Shown here: positions 22,628 to 25,644 of the stretch, in pieces | How the letters are laid out: every line of letters begins with the position of its first letter | Numbering within the stretch: position 1 is the first letter of the stretch | Source of the DNA: a virus | DNA: 25,644 nt | IMG/VR virus record: IMGVR_UViG_3300017752_000137 | Coordinates: 1-25,644 of that record | Strand: one strand, 5' to 3' | Made by a program: the position numbers and the translations under genes | Notes under the pieces: model-generated | The model's database searches: none | What the model saw: only the letters and a program-made list of their open reading frames with translations | What the model was told of the DNA's origin: nothing

Positions 22628-23832
22628 ACTCTATACCTCGATAGTTGTGGTTCGATATTACAAGTTATCTCTCCATGATAGCCTGATATCTTATTCTTAC
22701 TTATACACAATACTCGTGTAGTGTCAAGGGAATCTAAACTACCATGCTTACCTATGCCTATGATTAGGTCTGCCTCTGCGGCTTTACCTGTCTTAGAGTT
22801 CTCCATCATATCGAATGATATGCTTGTCTTACCATGTGCATCTGCTGATGCTTGTGATATAGCTATAACACAACAGTCATGTCTCTTTGCTATCTCTCTT
22901 GCTCCTGTATATACAGCCCGTAACTTCTCATCTGTGCGTGAAAAATTACCCAGTACATTTACTTTATCTAACTGATCAATGATAAGTATGTCGGGCTTAT
23001 GTTGCTCACAATGATTATTGACATCATCAATAGTCCAATCAACAGTATCCATAAGTTTAACATTATCTTTTATATCCTTCCATTTATCTTTTGCTACGTC
23101 CATGTTATCTAGTATCTCTTCTTTAGTCATGCCTGTGTGTGCATTAATAACTCGCATCTGTGTCCTAACTGCAGGCTCTTCATTAATTAGTGCGTGTACC
23201 TTTGCTCCTTGTGATGCAAAACCTTGTATGCCACCTACTAGATTAACCCAGAATGCAGTCTTACCAGACTCTGGTCTGGCAAATAATATAACTAGATTGC
23301 CTGCACCTATGCCTGGAACGTGTTCGTGTAAACTTGGTAAGTTAAACTCAAACTTAGTTTGTATCTCTAAACTTTCTATAAGTTCTCCTATATCATCTGT
23401 CACTGCTTCTTCTTCCTGAACTTCTTCTTGTGTACCCTCAAGTAAATCCTTGATATCATTGAAAGATCTGGAGTGACCATTGAATATATCTGTAGCCACT
23501 ACTGCTACCTTGTGTGCAAGATTACGTTTGTGTACTGCAGTTAATATATCCTCAACAACATTTTCATTAGGCTCTTGTTCGTTTCTTATTTCATCTACCA
23601 TAGATTCAAAATTAATCCTAGCCGCACGAGTAAGGGCAGGATTATATTTCTCTAAATGTAAATCTATAAGTTCATCTATTGATAAATCTTTTTCATAATC
23701 TTCATGGGCTTTTTGTATAGTAGTAAAAACATTTCCAAGACCATTAGTAAATGTGGTCTTAGAAACTTTTGCTTTGTTCTTATCATAAAACTTTTTCTTT
23801 AATAGAAGTTTTATTAGCTGTCGTTCTTGCAT
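22624..23832 (-). CDS. DnaB-like replicative helicase (RecA-fold ATPase)
   Basis: A 402-residue protein. Residues about 1-130 are helical, like the DnaB N-terminal domain. The C-terminal ATPase domain begins near 165: Walker A ARPESGKT (K191, T192), the catalytic Glu after the next strand (NEEP, E218/E219), Walker B DILIIDQLD (D286) and the sensor strand CVIAISQAS (Q327), followed by a KTGKAAEADLIIGIGK segment. It would unwind the fork as a ring. The helicase is separate from the primase, unlike T7 gp4 where the two are fused. The primase gene overlaps it by 19 bases and it overlaps the polymerase start by four, giving a primase-helicase-polymerase unit. Confidence 0.9.
   Translation of the reverse strand: MQERQLIKLLLKKKFYDKNKAKVSKTTFTNGLGNVFTTIQKAHEDYEKDLSIDELIDLHLEKYNPALTRAARINFESMVDEIRNEQEPNENVVEDILTAVHKRNLAHKVAVVATDIFNGHSRSFNDIKDLLEGTQEEVQEEEAVTDDIGELIESLEIQTKFEFNLPSLHEHVPGIGAGNLVILFARPESGKTAFWVNLVGGIQGFASQGAKVHALINEEPAVRTQMRVINAHTGMTKEEILDNMDVAKDKWKDIKDNVKLMDTVDWTIDDVNNHCEQHKPDILIIDQLDKVNVLGNFSRTDEKLRAVYTGAREIAKRHDCCVIAISQASADAHGKTSISFDMMENSKTGKAAEADLIIGIGKHGSLDSLDTTRVLCISKNKISGYHGEITCNIEPQLSRYRV
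22700..22727 (-). promoter_or_regulatory. Candidate internal promoter in helicase gene, TTGACA-16-TATAAG
   Basis: TTGACA (22727-22722) and TATAAG (22705-22700) separated by 16 bp on the - strand, about 70 bp before the polymerase ATG at 22627. It would allow polymerase to be expressed apart from helicase. It overlaps codons for LDTTRVLCISKN, so part of the match may be coincidental. Confidence 0.4.
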
Positions 23833-24605
23833 AGTATCTCCTTTATCATTGCTGGTCTATAATATTTTAGGTCGTCTTTAAGTATAACTACCCTTGTCTT
23901 AAGTTTCATACTACTAAGTTCTTTTGCAATGTCAAATGATTTTGTAGTTGCGTCTCTGTCTAGTGCCACAATTACTTCTTTGTATTTACTTTGTATGATG
24001 GGTATAAATGTTTCTGGTAAACTTGTACCCATAAGTGCAACACCTGCAAAGTCTTGTGATACTGCACAAGCAGAGGCACAGTCCTCTACCAATACAGCCA
24101 CATCACCTTCACCACATATGTAGGGATAATCTTTTCTGCCATACACATACCACTTGGGCATCATGTCTGAACGCATGGCTCTACCTACACCACCAATTAT
24201 ATTGTGCTTGTCATCTTGTATCATGAACACAGCTCTATGATTCTGTGGATCATATTGTATGTTAGCATTACCCTGATTGTATGCCTCAATACAGTTGTTT
24301 CTGCTTAAGTATTTTGCTACTGTGTGAGTAGAATGTCCAGGCTGAAAGTGGCTGGGTACTTTCCAATCTATTTTATCTTCTGATTTTTTCTTTACCATAT
24401 AAGTAATATCCTCCATTGTTTTGTCTGTGTCAATAACTCCTTTAGCATTACAAGAAGCACTGAAGCAATACCATTTCATCTGTCCACTTTCTTTGGTTAG
24501 CTGTAAGGTATTGTTATGAAAGCAAAAAGGACAATCCATTCTTATGGACTGTCCTGTATGTATGGGTATGTTTTGTATTACTTCTTTTTGTTCTCTGTAA
24601 TTCAT
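23814..24605 (-). CDS. DNA primase (zinc finger plus TOPRIM)
   Basis: A 263-residue primase similar in layout to the primase half of T7 gp4. Zinc ribbon: CPFC (C25, C28) and WYCFSASCNAKG (C47, C52). The RNA-polymerase-like region contains IIGGVGRAMRSDMMPKWYVY (137-154). TOPRIM motifs: VLVEDCASA (E174) and VALDRDAT (D216, D218). It makes RNA primers at the fork for the helicase and polymerase encoded just downstream. There is no ribosome binding site before the ATG at 24605, and the promoter at 24612-24640 places the predicted transcript start at or within a base or two of this ATG, so the message may be leaderless. A later ATG (M23) is unlikely because it would sit almost on the first zinc cysteine. 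Confidence 0.92.
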   Translation of the reverse strand: MNYREQKEVIQNIPIHTGQSIRMDCPFCFHNNTLQLTKESGQMKWYCFSASCNAKGVIDTDKTMEDITYMVKKKSEDKIDWKVPSHFQPGHSTHTVAKYLSRNNCIEAYNQGNANIQYDPQNHRAVFMIQDDKHNIIGGVGRAMRSDMMPKWYVYGRKDYPYICGEGDVAVLVEDCASACAVSQDFAGVALMGTSLPETFIPIIQSKYKEVIVALDRDATTKSFDIAKELSSMKLKTRVVILKDDLKYYRPAMIKEILCKNDS

Positions 24606-24611
24606 GCTTTG

Positions 24612-24640
24612 CTTATACCATGATTGGTAGCTTATGTCAA
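24612..24640 (-). promoter_or_regulatory. Sigma70-type promoter for the primase operon, TTGACA-17-TATAAG
   Basis: A perfect -35 TTGACA (24640-24635) and -10 TATAAG (24617-24612) with a 17-bp spacer on the - strand. Transcription would start at about 24605, the first base of the primase ATG. It would drive primase, helicase and polymerase. Confidence 0.7.
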
Positions 24641-24645
24641 GTGAT

Positions 24646-24706
24646 TATGAAGCTTGCGCCCCAGATTTCTCTAAAAGAATCACACCTGGGGCTTGCCCCC
24701 TTCATA
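24646..24706. repeat. Long nested hairpin at the edge of the non-coding block
   Basis: TATGAAG (24646-24652) pairs with CTTCATA (24700-24706); inside it CCCCAG (24659-24664) pairs with CTGGGG (24686-24691); inside that GATT/AATC-type pairing continues the stem. The arms are separated by similar internal-loop sequences (cttgcg and cttgcccc). There is no T-run, so it is not a standard terminator. It lies at the 3' end of the predicted non-coding transcript and just before the primase promoter. Confidence 0.75.
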
Positions 24707-25125
24707 GCTGCGCGCGTTTACCTCCAGCCAGGGGGCGTGGATCACTTTCTCTCGAGAACAGTATTCGCGATCCCGATTGTACTCTTAAGCCTCTCGCATA
24801 CACCGAGACCAGGTGGTAGGTAGCGAACCTAACGCTCTCTAAAAGTACAATCGGCATAGCGATTGTGGGTGGGGGATGCCTGTGCCGTTGATGGCTAGTA
24901 CCTCGGATATACTTTAAGAAAAACTAGCAATAATTCTTAACGATTATATTTAGACCCGTCCCCCATAATTTGGGTGGGGGTGCCCAGTAGGCTTCAGATT
25001 GTAACTGGCTTTCGGTACCGTAACCTGCACCCCCATAATGTGGGGTAGGCAACGACCAAGCCCACCCCTTGAATACGAACACTACCTCTGTAGCATGCTT
25101 TGTGTTTTACTATGCTCGTAATCAA
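24646..25125 (-). ncRNA. Candidate large structured non-coding RNA (or origin region)
   Basis: The only long gene-free stretch (24606-25164), markedly richer in G and C than its surroundings. A TTGACA-17-TAATAT promoter points into it. Besides the long hairpin at 24646-24706, it has: an 11-bp helix (24773-24783 with 24844-24854) enclosing two small hairpins (TAGGT-TCGCT-ACCTA and TCTCG-GTGTATG-CGAGA); a competing 7-bp hairpin (24847-24853 with 24860-24866); a 7-bp stem (24914-24920 with 24934-24940) whose loop pairs with 24894-24899, an H-type pseudoknot; an 8-bp helix (24976-24983 with 25027-25034); and CCCCCATAAT copies 70 bp apart (24960, 25030). These helices imply selection for RNA or DNA structure. 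It is not a recognisable tRNA or tmRNA. Strand and ends are inferred from the promoter and hairpin. Confidence 0.45.
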
Positions 25126-25131
25126 TATGGT

Positions 25132-25160
25132 ATATTAACACTTCTTTGGCTCTGTGTCAA
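25132..25160 (-). promoter_or_regulatory. Promoter reading into the non-coding block, TTGACA-17-TAATAT
   Basis: A perfect -35 TTGACA (25160-25155) and -10 TAATAT (25137-25132) with a 17-bp spacer on the - strand, located right after the stop of the WYL_2-like gene. No gene follows for over 500 bp, so its product would be the structured RNA, possibly reading through to primase. Confidence 0.55.
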
Positions 25161-25164
25161 GTCG

Positions 25165-25491
25165 TTATATTAAATTACTAACACTAGATAGTTTTAACTT
25201 TCTACCTTTAGGTGTCACCTCAACAGTATACATATTACCATTGAATTTAATCCATTGTAATCTAGATAGAGATACATTGATATACTTAGAGTTAACTGTG
25301 TCCCATACAATCATGTAGTCTTTAGGGTCAGTAGTTCTGACACCACCCTTAAGATGTTTAGTAACATTGAACTTACAGTTAGCAACTCTAGTGCTATCGT
25401 CTTTCTTTATAAAGCAGGCAGAGAAAAACTTTGCTCCTACTCGCTTTCTTATTTCACCTTCAAAGTCTAGGCGTTTTATTGATTCAGTCAT
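25165..25491 (-). CDS. WYL_2-like, Sm/SH3-type small beta-barrel protein
   Basis: A 108-residue protein with AAGGAGG spaced well before its ATG. The pattern RVGAKFFSACFIKKDDSTRV, then TKHLKGGVRTTDPKDYMIVW, then INVSLSRLQWIKFNGNMYTV resembles the WYL_2 family (Sm-like SH3 beta-barrel) of small phage proteins: F.KKD.S.R..N, KGG.....Y..V.D, then R...I...G. Such proteins are thought to bind nucleic acid or ligands, but the function is not established. It is the last gene before the structured block. Confidence 0.7.
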   Translation of the reverse strand: MTESIKRLDFEGEIRKRVGAKFFSACFIKKDDSTRVANCKFNVTKHLKGGVRTTDPKDYMIVWDTVNSKYINVSLSRLQWIKFNGNMYTVEVTPKGRKLKLSSVSNLI

Positions 25492-25510
25492 GTGACCTCC
25501 TTTGTTGTTG

Positions 25511-25642
25511 TTAATGTGTTTTAAATATCACTGGTTGTTTCTTCATTGCCCAGCATAGACCACAATCAGCACAGCTCTTAGCCTTGCCTGTCTGCTCTGG
25601 ACATATCACACCTTTGTCTGCTATCTCTTCTGAGTTAGCTGA
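25511..25642 (-). CDS. C-terminal end of a Cys-motif protein (cut by window edge)
   Basis: An open - strand frame entering from the right edge and ending in TAA at 25511. The 43 visible residues read SANSEEIADKGVICPEQ, then TGKAKSCADCGLCWAMKK, ending QPVIFKTH. The cysteines (C14, then CADCGLC at 24, 27 and 30) look like a metal-binding knuckle at a protein C-terminus. Nineteen bases separate it from the next gene. The family cannot be fixed from this fragment; replication- or DNA-related phage proteins sometimes end in such a motif. Confidence 0.7.
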   Translation of the reverse strand, partial: SANSEEIADKGVICPEQTGKAKSCADCGLCWAMKKQPVIFKTH

Positions 25643-25644
25643 TA

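Noticed and set aside
24646-24706. Rho-independent terminator
   Set aside because: The stem is strong, but no T-run follows on either strand and large internal loops interrupt it.
24620-24823. Two overlapping + strand ORFs (61 and 67 residues) in the non-coding block
   Set aside because: Both lie in the structured GC-rich region in different frames, lack ribosome binding sites, have compositions unlike the other genes and are opposite to the early block.
24773-24854. Possible tRNA: an enclosing stem with a 7-base loop hairpin (GTGTATG) and a GGTTCG sequence on the - strand
   Set aside because: The outer stem is 11 bp, there is no T arm in the right place, no conserved D-loop, and loop bases do not fit a normal anticodon loop.

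Overview
The window is a tightly packed, AT-rich stretch of a lytic tailed-phage genome, almost certainly from a marine podovirus of the HMO-2011 type, a group known from SAR116, SAR11 and Roseobacter hosts. The main reason is the DNA polymerase: a family A enzyme with a DnaJ-type zinc-finger pair (two CxxCxGxG motifs) between its exonuclease and polymerase domains, an arrangement described for phage HMO-2011. Low GC, a stand-alone TSCPD protein, a T7-lysozyme-like amidase and several small virion proteins fit the same group. The host itself cannot be read from the sequence. No RNA polymerase, integrase, tRNA or CRISPR array was seen.

Layout. Positions 1-15967 hold the late genes, all on the + strand: the end of a probable tail-fibre-like protein, small proteins, a chain of virion proteins (453, 130, 166, 521 and a giant 1807 aa) resembling an internal-virion/ejection module, then a lysis section (amidase, holin candidate), then a run of small exported or membrane-anchored proteins of unknown role, and finally a 393 aa protein with a VGEKGPE motif. 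Positions 15968-25644 hold the early/replication genes, all on the - strand. In transcription order (right to left) they are: a partial Cys-motif protein, an Sm/SH3-like (WYL_2-like) protein, a ~560 bp GC-rich non-coding block, primase, DnaB-like helicase, DNA polymerase, a candidate ssDNA-binding protein, a Cas4/RecB-like Fe-S exonuclease, a small PD-(D/E)XK nuclease, small unknowns, a metallophosphoesterase, a DUF3310 protein, two unknowns and the TSCPD protein. The two blocks converge at 15967/15968, where the stop codons abut.

Expression. Many genes are chained by one-base TAATG stop-start overlaps. Starts that are not overlapped usually have a strong AAGGAG-type ribosome binding site. 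The - strand block carries several near-consensus host-type sigma70 promoters (TTGACA/T, 16-17 bp spacer, TATAAT-like) at 18356, 20446, 20615, 22700, 24612 and 25132. Comparable promoters were not convincing on the + strand. This suggests that early and replication genes are read by the host RNA polymerase.

The most unusual part is 24606-25164. It is GC-rich, has no credible ORF, is preceded by a good - strand promoter, and contains a nested long hairpin, an H-type pseudoknot, duplicated G/C hairpins and mutually exclusive helices. It looks like a large structured non-coding RNA or a replication origin of a type I do not recognise.
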